Source: Scilla litardierei
Taxonomy: Eukaryota; Streptophyta; Magnoliopsida; Asparagales; Asparagaceae
NCBI GenBank assembly: GCA_030789695.1
Contig: CM061139.1
Location: 197,939,641-198,003,640 of the forward strand
Length of the DNA stretch: 64,000 nucleotides
Direction: 5' to 3'
Shown here one piece after another: positions 1-11,600 of this stretch (within the stretch, counting starts at the first letter, position 1; every line of letters starts with the position of its first letter). The notes below the pieces were generated by a model that was not told the origin of the DNA, ran no database searches, and saw nothing but the letters and a program-made list of their open reading frames with translations. A program made the translations under genes and the position numbers.

Positions 1-1134
1 AGATTTGTAATAGTTCCACCAAATTCTTGGTCTACGTCCAGCTGGAGAGATCACCAACGCTTCAATATCTATGGATTACGGGCTGTGTCGTGTAGTTGAA
101 GGGAAACGACCGAGCTCGCTATGGAATCGGAGAAGAAACTACGGAGAAAACCTCTCAAGCCCCCCCTCCCCCATCCCAACCCTCAGTTTGACGTCTACAT
201 ATCCAACAGGTACCCGCAAACTTTATAGAAAAAATCGCTCGAAAATTGCTCGAGAATTGCATCTAAAACCTAACTAAACAACGCTTATATAGCTAATTGG
301 TCTGTCGGTACAATCGGATCCGGATCCGACGCTGAATCGACGCCCAAACCCGCACCGCGCTTGCTCTGCTCCCGTAGCTGTCATATCAACGCGGGACGCT
401 CCAGATCTCTGCCACGTGGCCAATGCGAATGCCGCTCCGCTTCTGATCTGCACTCGATATCCCGCTGGTCGTTGCATGAGGTGGTCATCTCTTCGATGGG
501 CGCCATGCGTCCCCGAACGCTCGTCTTCTCCGCATCCGAGCGAAGCTCGCTTACCGTCATCTGTTTGTGTATAAGGGGCTCAGATGATGCCACATCATCG
601 CACGTGCGATGCACGTGCCTCCATACGCTAAAGGGCTTCGCCCGATGATCCTGCATTGTGCCGTAGGTCTGGGCTTACTGTTCAGCAATTTGGGTTTAAT
701 TAATTTTCGATTATTTTCTTGGGCCGGGCTTCAGTAAATGCTTGTTTTGGGCTCCAGAAAATCGCCAGAAAAAATCTTGATAAATCCGAGATTCATCCCG
801 ATATATTTTTGATGTTTTGTAACATATTTTTCAACAGTTGTCTCCGATCGTGATGTCTCAGTTGCCTGGACAATCACCTCTCTTAATCCTTACAAATGTC
901 GGGAAAGCGAATAACCAATAGACAGACATCGGAAGCGGCTCCTTTCGACGGATATCTACCCAACAATCACTATGCTGCGATCTTTCAGAGATACACAACA
1001 ATAGCACAATATTCAACTAAAACAAGTAATACGAAAAGTAAAGAAAGCAGGAAAGCACAAATCAAGCGACACAGAGTTTATCCTGATTCGACCCGCTAAC
1101 GACGCCGACGTCCAGCATTCCGATGAAGGTTTCC
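1..1134. other. unassigned non-coding DNA
   Basis: No coding similarity is recognised in either strand; open frames are under 100 codons and none has a family motif. The 300-620 part is GC-rich and the 700-1100 part is AT-rich, so it is probably a patchwork of old element fragments, but no boundary or target-site duplication is visible. Confidence 0.4.
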
Positions 1135-1930
1135 ACTAATATGATCTGAGTGAATTACACCGACTACTTTAATTTTCTTTAACAAAAGAGAGCACCAATA
1201 ACTCCAAGCTTGGAGCTCAAACTCTTCTCACCAAATTCGACGGGGATCAAATCTCACCAAAAAAGAAGAAAACAAAAAACTCTCACCAATAACCTCTCAA
1301 ATCGAAACGAGAGATAACAAGAAGAAGATTACAATGAATTTCACAAAAAATCTCAAGAAGTCACTAACCAATTCATGCCCCAAAGCTCTAAGACGCGCAA
1401 GGAAGAAGAAACTTAATGATGGCACACGCTCCTCCAAAATAAACACAAGGAAGTGTTTAAATAGCCCCATGGGTCGTGTGGATTTTCAGCCGTCCGATTA
1501 GATTAGTTTTTAGATCAATACCATAACCTAAATCACGTATTTGGGCCAACCAAAAGCGACGTAGCCAAGCTAGAAAGCGGCACGGCCGTGTTGGGCTTGC
1601 AGAAAAATACTGATGACTCTCTGTTTTTTTTTGCAAGGCCATGCCGAGCTCTGCACGGCCGCTCGTGCATGCAGAAAAATATTGCTGACTCTTTTTTTTT
1701 TGTGCATGGCCATGCCGAGCTCTGCACGGCCGCTCAGACATGCAGAAAAATATTGCTGACTCTCTGTTTTTGGTGCATGGTCATGCCGTTCTCTGCACGG
1801 CTGTATCACAGTCTGCCCAGAACTTTGCAGTCTCTGTAAAACAAGGCACATCCGTGACCCGTGCTGATTATGATGCGGCCGTGTCAAACACAAACTACAA
1901 ATTTGAAGCACATATCAAATAACTAAAAGT
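1135..1930 (-). repeat. possible degenerate LTR or promoter fragment, minus strand
   Basis: Read on the minus strand, a CTATTTAAAC TATA-like box at 1455-1464 is preceded by a tandem-repeat block (1599-1806) and followed by a CT-rich leader. This order resembles an LTR U3-R-U5 region. No TG/CA ends or flanking duplication were found, so the call is only a suggestion. Confidence 0.2.
1599..1806. repeat. three-copy tandem repeat, unit about 71 bp
   Basis: Units start at 1599, 1671 and 1742. Each begins GCAGAAAAATA, passes a CTCT-T(n) run and ends with CATGCCGAGCTCTGCACGG or a variant. The third copy is the most diverged and is cut short. It lies upstream of the minus-strand TATA-like box, so it may be an upstream array of an old promoter or LTR. 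Confidence 0.8.
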
Positions 1931-2220
1931 ATGATTTAGACTTAAAATAATGTTTTATTTAATTATTAGTTATGAACATCGGTTTAAAGAAAAAATTAAA
2001 TTTAAATTAACCTCTTCAATTAAATTTAGTTTTAAAACGTGCCCCAAAATAACTTTCTACGTCTAATTTTTTCTTCCATGCGTCCTAACATAAAAAAAAG
2101 TTCATAAAGTCCACGACAACTTTTCTAATAACAACTATTTTCCAACACATCTTGCATACAAACAGATAAAAAATTGTATTGTTACCAAATTTAGGTTTCA
2201 CACCTTACAACCTTGACCAT
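1931..2220. other. AT-rich spacer, nothing recognised
   Basis: This stretch has no convincing open frame, repeat or RNA gene. Confidence 0.4.
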
Positions 2221-2560
2221 GAGAGAGGGTTGGCTTAGTGGAAAGTATGTTCCACTCCTCCACTCCTCCTGAAGAGGTGAGTGATCGAGGTAGATGACTA
2301 CTTCGCTTAATCCATTCGACTAACCAGGTATGCAGGTGTAAGTCAGCCTTACATAACCCTGAAGGAATTAGGGGATGAGTTTAACTTGTAAGGCGCATTT
2401 AATTATTAGGTGAAAGACGCGTTAAGAAGACTAAGTAATTATCACCAAATCTTGTTTAGGTGAACGACTCGTCAGACTTGATGCAAATAAGAGGCCATCA
2501 TCTTCACTTTCTCCGAGGTTAAAATATAATTGCCAGATAACCCTGCAGACATAATTTAAT
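2221..2560 (+). mobile_element. SINE-like tRNA-derived element (candidate)
   Basis: A good pol III A box (TGGCTTAGTGG, 2231-2241) is followed about 40 bp later by a B-box-like TGATCGAGGT (2282-2291). This is the spacing and order of a tRNA-derived SINE head. The body that follows has no coding potential. The 3' end and the flanking duplication could not be placed, so the right limit is approximate and a diverged tRNA pseudogene is an alternative. Confidence 0.4.
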
Positions 2561-3100
2561 CAGGGCAAATAACATGTTTCATTTGGAATCGTGGATTCTT
2601 TCCTACAATGGTAATCATGATTTGTGTGGGCCAACAGTCTTGCTTTTGGCACCACTCCTTATTTTCATTTTCATGGGCTCTGGCCACAAGGCCCATACTA
2701 GTAATAAACTAAACACATGCGTTATCTTTTTTTTTTTTGGGCTAAACGAGGGGTGATAGTCTTCTCTATCTTTTCTTAAAAACAAATAATGAAACAGCCA
2801 GGCAACAACATGCCCGATACGGTTGACTACAACATATCATCTGGTGAAAGGTGGTTGAACGTTACCTCGTGATAACACCACATAAACGGACAAATAAGGC
2901 GGCCATCCTTAAAAACCATCATCGGTTGACGCATCAGGGTTGGTACATGATGATGAATTTTCGGTGCGACTGCTTTGACATATCTGGGAACATTCATCCA
3001 AAAAGTGAAAAATAAACACTGCTTTGACACAGTAGCTGCTGCATTCGATACATCTTCAAACAACTTCAATGGTGAGAAAACACCCGAAAATAATCTTGGT
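2561..3100. other. unassigned DNA with an 80-residue minus-strand frame
   Basis: A minus-strand frame (2827-3069) is open but matches no family I recognise. The plus strand has nothing. The stretch lies where the 5' LTR of the copia element should be, yet it does not resemble the 3' LTR part at 22290-22913, so most of that 5' LTR seems to have been lost or replaced. Confidence 0.35.
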
Positions 3101-3103
3101 TGT

Positions 3104-3226
3104 GAAACAGTACTTTGGTTTTCCTACGTGATTCCAAGCCCGATCTAGAAAGCATCGCAATTCCTCCTCTCGATCCTATCTATTCCGTTGGGAAGTTCCG
3201 TGTTCATCTTCTTCGATTTTCCAGCA
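3104..3226 (+). repeat. remnant of copia 5' LTR (3' end only)
   Basis: The stretch ends in CA one base before a perfect initiator-Met primer binding site. A short block (CGATCCTATCTATTCCG) resembles CGATCCTAACTTTCCG near 47873-47885, the presumed end of the 3' LTR. The rest of the expected LTR of about 700 bp is not visible. Confidence 0.45.
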
Positions 3227-3227
3227 T

Positions 3228-3239
3228 TGGTATCAGAGC
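3228..3239 (+). promoter_or_regulatory. copia primer binding site, initiator-Met tRNA
   Basis: TGGTATCAGAGC is the standard plant LTR-retrotransposon site complementary to the 3' end of initiator tRNA-Met. It lies one base after the CA end of the LTR remnant. Confidence 0.9.
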
Positions 3240-3855
3240 ATTGTTTGGGGAATTCGTTGCTTCGGATAAATTAGGGTTCGGCTCGTACGAAGAACACCAC
3301 TGCCGCTCCATGTTCGATCAGACAAAGGGTTCCGCTTGCCCAGCCACTTGGCCTGTGGGCTCGGCTTGGGGAACCAATCCCTGTTCGCCCGTCGATGGGG
3401 TTTCGCCACCCTAGCATGCGGCCATAAGCTTCACCCTTTGGCATCATAATCCATCTGATGAATTGTTGCTCAGCCCGGGGATCCGTCAGTCAGATTTTTC
3501 TCCGATGAACTAGGGCATGGCCGGTGGAGAAACAGCCTCGTTCGATCAGCTCGGATGGGGGGCTCCCTGTAGGTTGTTCAGATTAGGCTCCGCCCCTATG
3601 GCATGTGGCTCTAGCCCCTATCGCTTGGCTTCGCCTGTCGTCGTTTGTCAGCCATGTGCCTCACCCCCTGCTCATGCATAGGGCTTCGCCCACCCACAAA
3701 TCGGCCCGTAGGGCTTTGCCCACTTACCGCTCTGGCCCGGTTTTTTCTTCGGACAAGGGCTCGGTTCGCCATGGGGATTGCCTCCCTTGCCTTCTATTGG
3801 AAGTAAGGTTTGGCACTCTTCTTCTTTCACTGCGGTACTGCATGCATATTCAGTA
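3240..3855 (+). other. copia leader without recognisable gag
   Basis: Gag and protease should lie here, but no CCHC knuckle or DTG/DSG protease motif is found in any frame. GGCTTCGCCC-like words recur around 3600-3740. The coding part appears deleted or replaced. Confidence 0.4.
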
Positions 3856-5171
3856 AGTTCATAGAATGGAAGAAGTTGATCGAGACTCAAACAGGTCGGA
3901 AAGTGAAGTGACTTCGAAGTGATAACGGTTAAGAGTATAAGTCGGACCTCTTCCAGGAGTTCTGCAGAAGAGATGAGATATAAAGACACTTCATCGTGGG
4001 CAACATGCCGTTGTAGAATGGAGTAGCCAAGAGGATGAATCAGACTTTGTTGGAGAAAGTCCGATGCATACTATCTATTGCTGACCTATTAAAAGAGTTC
4101 CGGGCAAAGGCCTGTTGTATGCGAACTACTTAGTCAATCGAACCTTTTGCTGCATTGGATGGACGATCTCCTTTGGATATTTGGTCGGTAAAGCCAGTCC
4201 CGACTATGAGTCTCTATGTATATGGGCATGTTCTATCTACTATGCTGTCAACCAAACTCGATGCTAGAGCCAAGAAAGCCATCTTCTTGGGATTTAGTGA
4301 TATAGGCTGTGGAGTCCGAAACTAAGGAAAGCGATAGTGAGCAGAGACATAACTTTTGATGAGTTAGCATTATTGAAGAAGGAGCATGGACCTACTATGG
4401 AGCCCAAAGAGACACAGACGAAGCATGTCTACATGGAGGTATCTCAGGTTTCAGACAACTCGGCTAGAGACTTTAGCCAACCTTCACCAGAGACTATAGA
4501 CGATGTTCTCCAGACATATGCTGGTAATGTTGGTGGTTCAAGCTTGGATGGTGGAGATAGCTCGTCTACACAGATCGCACATCAGATGGAATCCATTACA
4601 GATATGAGACCGAGGCGTGAGATACGAATACTTGCATGATACACTCAGATTGTCTCATTTGCTTTTTCCATTGTAAGTTTTGACCTACCCACTTCTTTCA
4701 GAGATTTAGAGCATTCTTAAGACCCAGACATGTGAATGAGAGCAATAGATGAGGAGATGGAATCATTGATGCAGAATGAAACATGAGATCTGGTGGAGCT
4801 TCCTAAGGGCAAGAAAGCGATAGCGTGTAAGTGGGTCTACACCAGAAGGATGGAGCCAAAGTTGGAGAAGTTCACTACAAAGCTTGTCTTGTGGCGAAGG
4901 GCTATGCACAAAGAGAAGGCATCGACTACAAAGAGGTCTTCTCTCCAATAGTGAAGCACTGCTCAATTCAGATTCAATTAGCATTGGTTGCATAGCTCGA
5001 CCTTGAGCTGGTGCAACTTGATGTCAAGAGGATGTTCTTGCATGGAGATCTCGAGGAGGAGATCTATATGGCTCAGTCCGATGGCTATGAGAGAAGTGAT
5101 GTGCTTCTATGTAGGCTAAAGAAGTCGTTCTATGGGCTGAAGCAATCACCTAGACAGTGGTGTAAGCGTTT
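3856..5171 (+). pseudogene. copia integrase and N-terminal reverse transcriptase, broken
   Basis: Conceptual translation shows an integrase core (a LRSDNG-like block near 3915, NGVA.RMNQTLLEKVRC near 4017-4055, then the PLDIW block), a linker at 4337-4636, and the RT start (DLVELPKGKKAIACKWVY near 4790-4840, then [20 protein letters not shown] and [15 protein letters not shown]). This pattern matches plant Tork-type copia. Several stops and frame changes lie between blocks. The frame is cut after KRF at 5171 by the solo LTR, and it resumes at 17723. Confidence 0.85.
5167..5171. other. target-site duplication CGTTT (left)
   Basis: It matches 17718-17722 and brackets the minus-strand solo LTR in the copia RT. 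Removing the insertion and one copy rejoins the RT at the KRF block. Confidence 0.9.
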
Positions 5172-6045
5172 TGTAACGCCCCGCTCCCCGGGATACCCGA
5201 TAAGTACGAATCCGTATCAGGTATTCCCAAAGAGACGGGTGCTACGAAGAAAATACGAAATCACAAACATAAGCAGGTCCACTGCGCACTGCTGGGATAG
5301 TACATATAGCATTCCAGTCAACCCAAAACACAAGAGAACCAACAACTCAAGCACTGATGTATATAAATAAAACTGTTCATATACAACTTCCTTATACAAA
5401 ACCATATCCAATATACCCACATCTCAATAAGGTACAAAAAATCACATCTCACCCAAGTACAACACCACTCCCAAGTCATCCACACTTCTCACAACCCGCA
5501 AATCCAACCAACTGAGTCAAGGGCCTCCAACTCAAAGAACCAACCTGAAAAGTCAACGGTGGGGCACGTCAACGCGTGACCCAGTAGGAATTCCATATCT
5601 CAACTAGTCCTTACATGAAGTGTGGAAAGGGTGCACGTGAACAGGCAGAGTGTATGTCATGGCATAAACATCTACTGTAGTAAAGGAAGTAACAACTATA
5701 CTTATGAACATGTGAAAGCATGCAAGTGCAACAGGTAAGGTGTACAACAATGTCATACAACATAAAAGAAACATAGTAAAGAAACATAAGTAAACAACAC
5801 ATACATTTATCATTGCTACAAGAATAATGAGGATTAACAATTAATTCATTGGTTAGCATTTTGGAACCCGGATAAATCTTAGGACCTTAAGGAGTTGGAC
5901 TTCACCCAGGGTGGGTGAAAAGTGGTACCCCAACCAGCAACACGGGCACCGGAGGGGGCCTCTCGCAACTCCATACCCGAACGGGGCAAGGTACTGGAGC
6001 GAGACCTGCTCGGTTTTTCTGTGGGACAAACGGAGTAAACCATCA

Positions 6046-6050
6046 ATTAC
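6046..6050. other. target-site duplication ATTAC (left) of element B
   Basis: Identical to 15856-15860; a 5-bp duplication as expected for an LTR retrotransposon. Confidence 0.95.
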
Positions 6051-6340
6051 TGTAACGACTGCTTTTCATGTATCTGGATTTTATATATTATAATATATGT
6101 TTTGGTGGATTTTCTCCTCTTGTGTGGTTTTCGTCTCCGTAGTTTTCATTTTCGATCGATTCGTCGTATTTTCTCGCTTCTTCCTTAGGATTGTCGATTT
6201 CGAAGTGTGTCGCTCGTGACGGACTTCTTAACGGTCGTATCTAACTATTAGATCAAGCCTAGGAGTCTTAGGAATCGATCCCGGGGCCCCGCGCTCCGTA
6301 TCGGTACTTTCTGTGCTCATTAGCCGGTGTAAGAAGGGCC

Positions 6341-6733
6341 ACCGACCGACTAGATGACGATCCAGTCGGTCGGCAATCCTTCTTGGACCGACTAGTTGGC
6401 TTTCTAAATTTCTCAGGAGTTACTGTTTATCGTTAGTCGGTCTAAGAACGTTGGTTGACCGACTAGGTTGCAAACTAGTCGGTCAGCAATGCTTCTTGAA
6501 CCAACTAACTCATCAAATTATTTTTGTATCAGTTACTGTTTACTCTTAGTCGGTCTAAGAACGTTCATCGACCGACTAGTTGCCAAACTAGTCGGTCAGT
6601 ATTTGTTCATGGACCGACTAACTCTAGAATCCTAATTTCACCTGTAGCTACTGTTTACACTTAGTCGGTCTGCGTTGGTCGACCGACCGACTAGTTGTCA
6701 AACTAGTCGGTCAGTGGTTGTTCTTTGACCGAC
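6341..6733. promoter_or_regulatory. array of about 17 RCCGAC/GTCGGY cores upstream of the LTR TATA box
   Basis: Counting by eye there are nine ACCGAC and eight GTCGGT/GTCGGC words in 393 bp. They are mostly set as inverted pairs of GACCGACTAG and CTAGTCGGTC separated by a few bases, so each pair can form a hairpin. RCCGAC is the established DRE/CRT core bound by DREB/CBF factors. The array stops about 48 bp before TATAAATA. Regulation by these factors is inferred, not shown. Confidence 0.7.
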
Positions 6734-6780
6734 TAACTAGTGCTGTAAACCCTAGTTTTGCCCTAGCCGCCAGCCTAGCC

Positions 6781-6788
6781 TATAAATA
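6781..6788 (+). promoter_or_regulatory. TATA box of element B 5' LTR
   Basis: TATAAATA follows GCCTAGCC. The same box in a similar context is present in the 3' LTR (14096-14103) and in element D (51706-51713 and 60049-60056). It sets the likely transcript start near 6815. Confidence 0.8.
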
Positions 6789-7067
6789 CCCAACCCAAAC
6801 GTTTTCTTCCCCTCCAACTCGACCCTAAACCCTAAAATCGCCCCCATTGATCCCCCACCTTCCTCCAAGCTCCATTTCTTCATTCCAAGCCCTAAATCCA
6901 TCATCCAAACCATCCATCTACCCTATCTACCTCTCATCTTCCCCAAAATCTCATCACAACCCATCAAAATCCCCAAATCACCCAAAACCCTAGTTTCCCC
7001 AAACTTCTCCAATCTCTTCCAGATTTGATCCTAGGGTTCCCCGGAGTGTTCCTTCCGTCTTCTCCCG

Positions 7068-7164
7068 GTAAGAAATCGATCTACCGTTGTTTTATAACTT
7101 ATTTATAATTTTGGTGAAACCCTAATTAATTTCATGTGTTTGATGTTTGTCTCCCCCAAAACAG
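7068..7164 (+). other. intron-like segment in the LTR leader
   Basis: CCCG|GTAAGAAA at the left and CCCCAAAACAG at the right give a 97-bp GT-AG segment inside a plant-like 5' UTR. In the 3' LTR the acceptor AG has become AA. Element D has a comparable GT...ATGACAG segment (51994-52132). Splicing is not proven. Confidence 0.4.
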
Positions 7165-7612
7165 CGATTTCCTCGTAGTTAGCATCCGTGTGACGATGTT
7201 GATCGTCATCCCCGGTGCTAGGCAAGTGAAACTTGCCACTTAGGGGTTAGGCCATGTTTAGGCCATTTGCATGTTGTAGGCGTAAAAGAGGCTAGGCGAA
7301 GATGAAACTCGCCTAGGCGCAAATCGGGGAATTAGCTTGACAACGAAGCTAATTCCGACTTTTAGCATGTTGCACAATTACCATGTCATGTTTACTTTCA
7401 ATTAACGGTACGCGAATATGTTCATGTCATTGCATTTTAACTGTCATGTTTACTTTAAATTAACGGTACGCAAATATCTGTTCATGTCTTTGCCTAGTGA
7501 TTATTCATCGTGATTGCGTAGCGCACGCTACAATATTATATTCCTGGCTCGTGTTCCAGAAGCGAGCTTAGTGAGTTGGAAACCCCAACGCTCGACACAT
7601 ATGGGTGGGGTA

Positions 7613-7912
7613 AGAGATAAGCGGCCTGAGCCCCGAGTTGGCCTGATCCGCCACTCCGGCCAGCAGGTGGACTCTCTAGTGCACAAGTGATTAATAGTGA
7701 TAGAGATAAGCGGCCTGAGCCACGAGCTGGCCAGCAGGTGGACTCTCTATGCACTAAGTGTTTACCAGTGACAAGTGATTAATAGTGATAGAGATAAGCG
7801 GCCTGAGCCACGAGCTGGCCAGCAGGTGGACTCTCTATGCACTAAGTGATAAGTGATAAGTGATAAGTGATAAGCGATAAGTGTTAAATGATAAGTGATT
7901 AGTGATTTGGTA
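7613..7912. repeat. tandem repeats inside B 5' LTR
   Basis: Three copies of a block starting GAGATAAGCGGCCTGAGCC (near 7613, 7703 and 7792) are followed by several runs of ATAAGTG. The same arrangement lies in the 3' LTR at about 14928-15227. Confidence 0.85.
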
Positions 7913-8540
7913 GCTTTTGCTACATTGTGCATGCTTGCTTCTCTTTTTAAACTGTTGCATCATGCTCAACTGCCATGTCATTACTTAATACTATAACTGC
8001 TAGGTTGCTAGATGCCTCACTTTCGGTTTCCTTGCCCAAGTCTTTTAGACTTGCTGACATGTGCCCCTTTACTCTTTTGGGTGACACATGTTAGATCTTG
8101 AGCCCGAGTACCTCGTTGAGGACGAGGTGTTTGCTGACGCCGAGCCCGAGCTTGTGTTTGACGGGGAGTACGTGGACACTGGGGACCAGTCCTAGTGTCT
8201 CCGTTGCGTTTTATTTTTGTTAGACAGTTGTTTGTTATTGGTGCGTGGCACCCATACCTTGTTATGTCGTTGCTTTTGTTGGCCTTGTTCTGGGCCTTTA
8301 GACTCTTTTCTTTTAGCCTGGTGGCTTTTCTGGATGTTGAACATATTTGTGATGTTGGACAATATTTGTGAGATGTGAATTTTATTTCAGTCTCTCCTTG
8401 TGTTATTATTGCTATTCTTTTGTGGTTACAGGGACCTGTTTATGTATTGTGGACGCTTATCGGTTTTGGGGCTTCACAGCTCCACTCTCGTGCGGACCTT
8501 TTCACGTCTCGCCTCCATTTCAGGGAAGCGGGTCGTGACA

Positions 8541-8685
8541 GGTTTTAGTGGTGGCCCATGCAGGTCCTTTTCTGTAACTGCGATTTTTGGAATAGCGATA
8601 ATAACATTAGAATGTCCAATAAACTAAGTTCGACGTTCGAGTCATAAGCTATGAGTCTAATCTGATTTGTTTTCCGTGTCACTAG
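8541..8685 (+). other. B leader with non-standard primer binding region
   Basis: After the CA end the sequence is GGTTTTAGTGGTGGCCCATG, not the usual TGGTATCAGAGC. Element D has the homologous GGTTTTGTTGGTGGTCCATG at the same place, and CCATGCAGGTCC is conserved in both. The primer tRNA is not recognised. The gag start follows at 8686. Confidence 0.6.
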
Positions 8686-11600
8686 ATGGCAGGAAGACGT
8701 TTCACCCGTGGTGGGGGCAGTGGTGCGCTCCCTCATGATGAGGAGCCTGAGCGGGAACCCACCAGCGGTGAGATGATGCGGATGATGATCCAGATGATGC
8801 AAGTGCAGCAGGGCGTGCTTTTGCAAGTCCAGAATGCTCCACCTGCTCGAGCTGCCCGGGTTCTTCCGGATGCCCCTCGCTCTGAGCCAGGAGCGAAGCA
8901 ATTTCGGGAGCTGGGTCCCGCATATTTTGATGGTTCTGAGGGTCCTCTGGCTGCCGATGAGTGGATTCGGAACGTCGAGGACAATCTGAAGATGGCCAAG
9001 ATCACCCCGGCTGGATGGGTTGATTTGGTGAAGAGGCAGCTGAAGGATAACGCCAGGAATTGGTGGGATGCAGAGGAGAAGTTGTTGGTGGAGCCGATAG
9101 CTTGGGCTACCTTCAAAGCCAGATTTGAGGGTGAGTTCTTCCCGAGGGCTGCCAAGGAGGAGATGCTGCAGCGTTTTATCGATCTGAAGCAGGGGAATTC
9201 GTCGGTGGACATGTACCACCAGGAGTTCATGAGGCTTAGTCGGTTTGCGCCGAAGATGGTGCAGGACGCTGAGGAGAGAGCTCAGAGGTTCCTGCAGGGG
9301 CTTGCTTCGGAGCTCCAGAGCTTTGTGACCTCCTCTGACCGGGAATCTTATCAGAAGGTTCTAGTAGCTGCCAAGAGGCAGGAGCTGCTCGTGAACCAGA
9401 GGAGAGGATCTGTGGTTGGTGCTGGGAAGAGGCCTGTGGGACAGGCGAGAGCTGTGGTTAGGCCTGGATTCAGGCCGAACCAGCCTGTTCAGTTTAAGAG
9501 GCCAGTAGGGCCTGCTCGGAGGACTTGCCATTTTTGTGGCAAGGAGGGCCATGTCAAGGAATCGTGTAGGAGGTTCTTGGGGCAATGTATCGCCTGCGGA
9601 GATCCCGCCCATGCTCTCAGGGAGTGCCCGAGGTTGAAGCAGCCTTGGAAGGCACCTATTGCTGCCCAGCCGTTGCAGCAGCGAGCGTCTGTTCCTGCTG
9701 GACGTGGAGCAGCTCTTGTTCCGCAGAGGCAGGCTTTTCAGCAGGCTGCTCCGCCGAGGAGGCAGGCTTTTCTGATGACCGCTGCGGAGAGCGAAGCTGT
9801 GGATGAGGTTATCGCAGGTAATCCTCATTCTAGCTATTACTTTCCTATTTGGTCTTGATTGCTAGATTATGTTGTTTGCTTGAACTTGCTTGTTTGCTAG
9901 ACTAGGGTTTGATTGTTAATTGATTGATTAGGTGTGATTTTGGTGTGCACATTTCCTGCACGAGTCCTCTTTGACTCTGGTGCATCGATGTGCATTATTT
10001 CTCGGAGCTTCGTGGAGAGGCATTCCTTGTCGACGTCCCCTCTCCCCAAGAGTTGGAATATCGTTACAGGGAATGGTGTGGTCTCGGTGCATCGTGGTTG
10101 CAATTCTTGCTCGTTGGTGGTCTGTGGACATGAGCTTTTTGCTGATTTCATTGTCCACGACATCATCAACTATGATGCAGTTCTTGGGATGGACTGGCTT
10201 GCGAGCTTCTATGCTACGATCGACTGTCGGAGGAAGAAGGTAGTGTTCGAGATTCCCGGACATCCAGTATTTGAGTTCAGTCGTGGTAGCAGTTCGCTTG
10301 GTCCTGTCAGATTTCGGGCCAGGCCGGTGGAGGCTATGCAGATGGAGCTGGAGTGGCCAGCTGTGGTGCGAGATTTTGGCGACGTCTTCCCCGAGGAGAT
10401 GTCTGGTTTGCCGCCTGATCGAGCTTTGGAATTTTCTATCGATCTTGTTCCAGGTGTGCAGCCGATTTCGAAGGCGCCGTATCGTATGGCACCTGCAGAG
10501 TTGGAAGAGTTGCGGAAGCAGTTGGATGAGCTTTTGCAGAAGGGTTATATTAATCCTAGTGTGTCTCCGTGGGGAGCACCGGTGTTGTTGGTTAAGAAGA
10601 AGGATGGTTCGCGTCGCATGTGCGTGGACTATCGGGAGTTGAATGCGGTGACCATTAAGAATAAATACCCGTTGCCTCGCATCGATGATATCTTTGATCA
10701 GCTTGGAGGTTCGAGGGTGTTTTCTAAGTTGGATTTGAGGAGTGGTTACCATCAGTTGAAGGTGAAGAAGGGAGATGTTCCGAAGACAGCGTTCAGGACG
10801 AAGTATGGACACTATGAGTTTGTGGTTATGCCTTTCGGCGTAACTAACGCGCCCGCAGTTTTCATGAATCTGATGAACCTGATTTTCTACGACTTTTTGG
10901 ATAAGTTTATCGTTATCTTTATTGACGACATCCTGATATATTCAAAGTCGGAGGAAGAGCATGCCTCGCACTTGAGGACGGTGTTGGAGATTTTGAGGAA
11001 GCATCGGTTGTATGCTAAGTTTTCGAAGTGCGAGTTTTGGCTGGATCGAGTTGCTTTTCTGGGGCATGTGGTGTCTGGAGGTGGTATTTCTGTGGATCCC
11101 GAGAAGATTAGGGCCATCAGGGAGTGGCCTGTTCCGTCGTCTGCGTCTGAGATTCGGAGTTTTCTTGGGCTTGCTGGTTATTATCGGCGATTCATTAGGG
11201 ACTTTTCTCGTATTGCTGAGCCGATGACCAGGTTGACGCGGAAGGATGTTGCTTATGTTTGGTCGGGTGATTGTGAGAGTGCTTTTGGTGTTCTGAAGGA
11301 GAGGTTGACGACTGCCCCTATTTTGGTTGTGCCTGATCGCAGCGGTGGATTTGAGATCTTTTGCGATGCTTCCGGCAAGGGTCTCGGTTGTGTGTTGCAT
11401 CAGCACGGGCATGTTGTGGCGTATGCGTCTCGTCAGCTTAAGGTTCATGAGAAGAATTATCCGACGCATGATTTGGAGTTGGCTGCCGTTGTGTTTGCTC
11501 TTAAGATTTGGAGGCACTTCTTGCTGAGTGAGAAAGTGAAGATTTTCACCGATCACAAAAGCTTGAAGTATATTTTCACTCAGAAGGAGCTCAACATGCG

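Larger units (their letters stand above)
6051..8540 (+). repeat. 5' LTR of element B
   Basis: It contains, in order: a palindromic RCCGAC array (6341-6733), a TATAAATA box (6781-6788), a CT-rich leader with several AAACCCTA words, an intron-like GT-AG segment (7068-7164), tandem repeats (7386-7912), and the CA end at 8539-8540. The promoter therefore sits about 730 bp into the LTR, leaving an unusually long transcribed part of about 1.7 kb. Confidence 0.95.

Noticed and set aside
2827..3069. Minus-strand 80-residue frame as a gene
   Set aside because: No motif, start context or neighbouring exon supports it; recorded only as unassigned DNA.
2501..3103. Full-length copia 5' LTR
   Set aside because: The stretch does not align by eye with the 3' LTR at 22290-22913; only the last part before the primer site looks like LTR.
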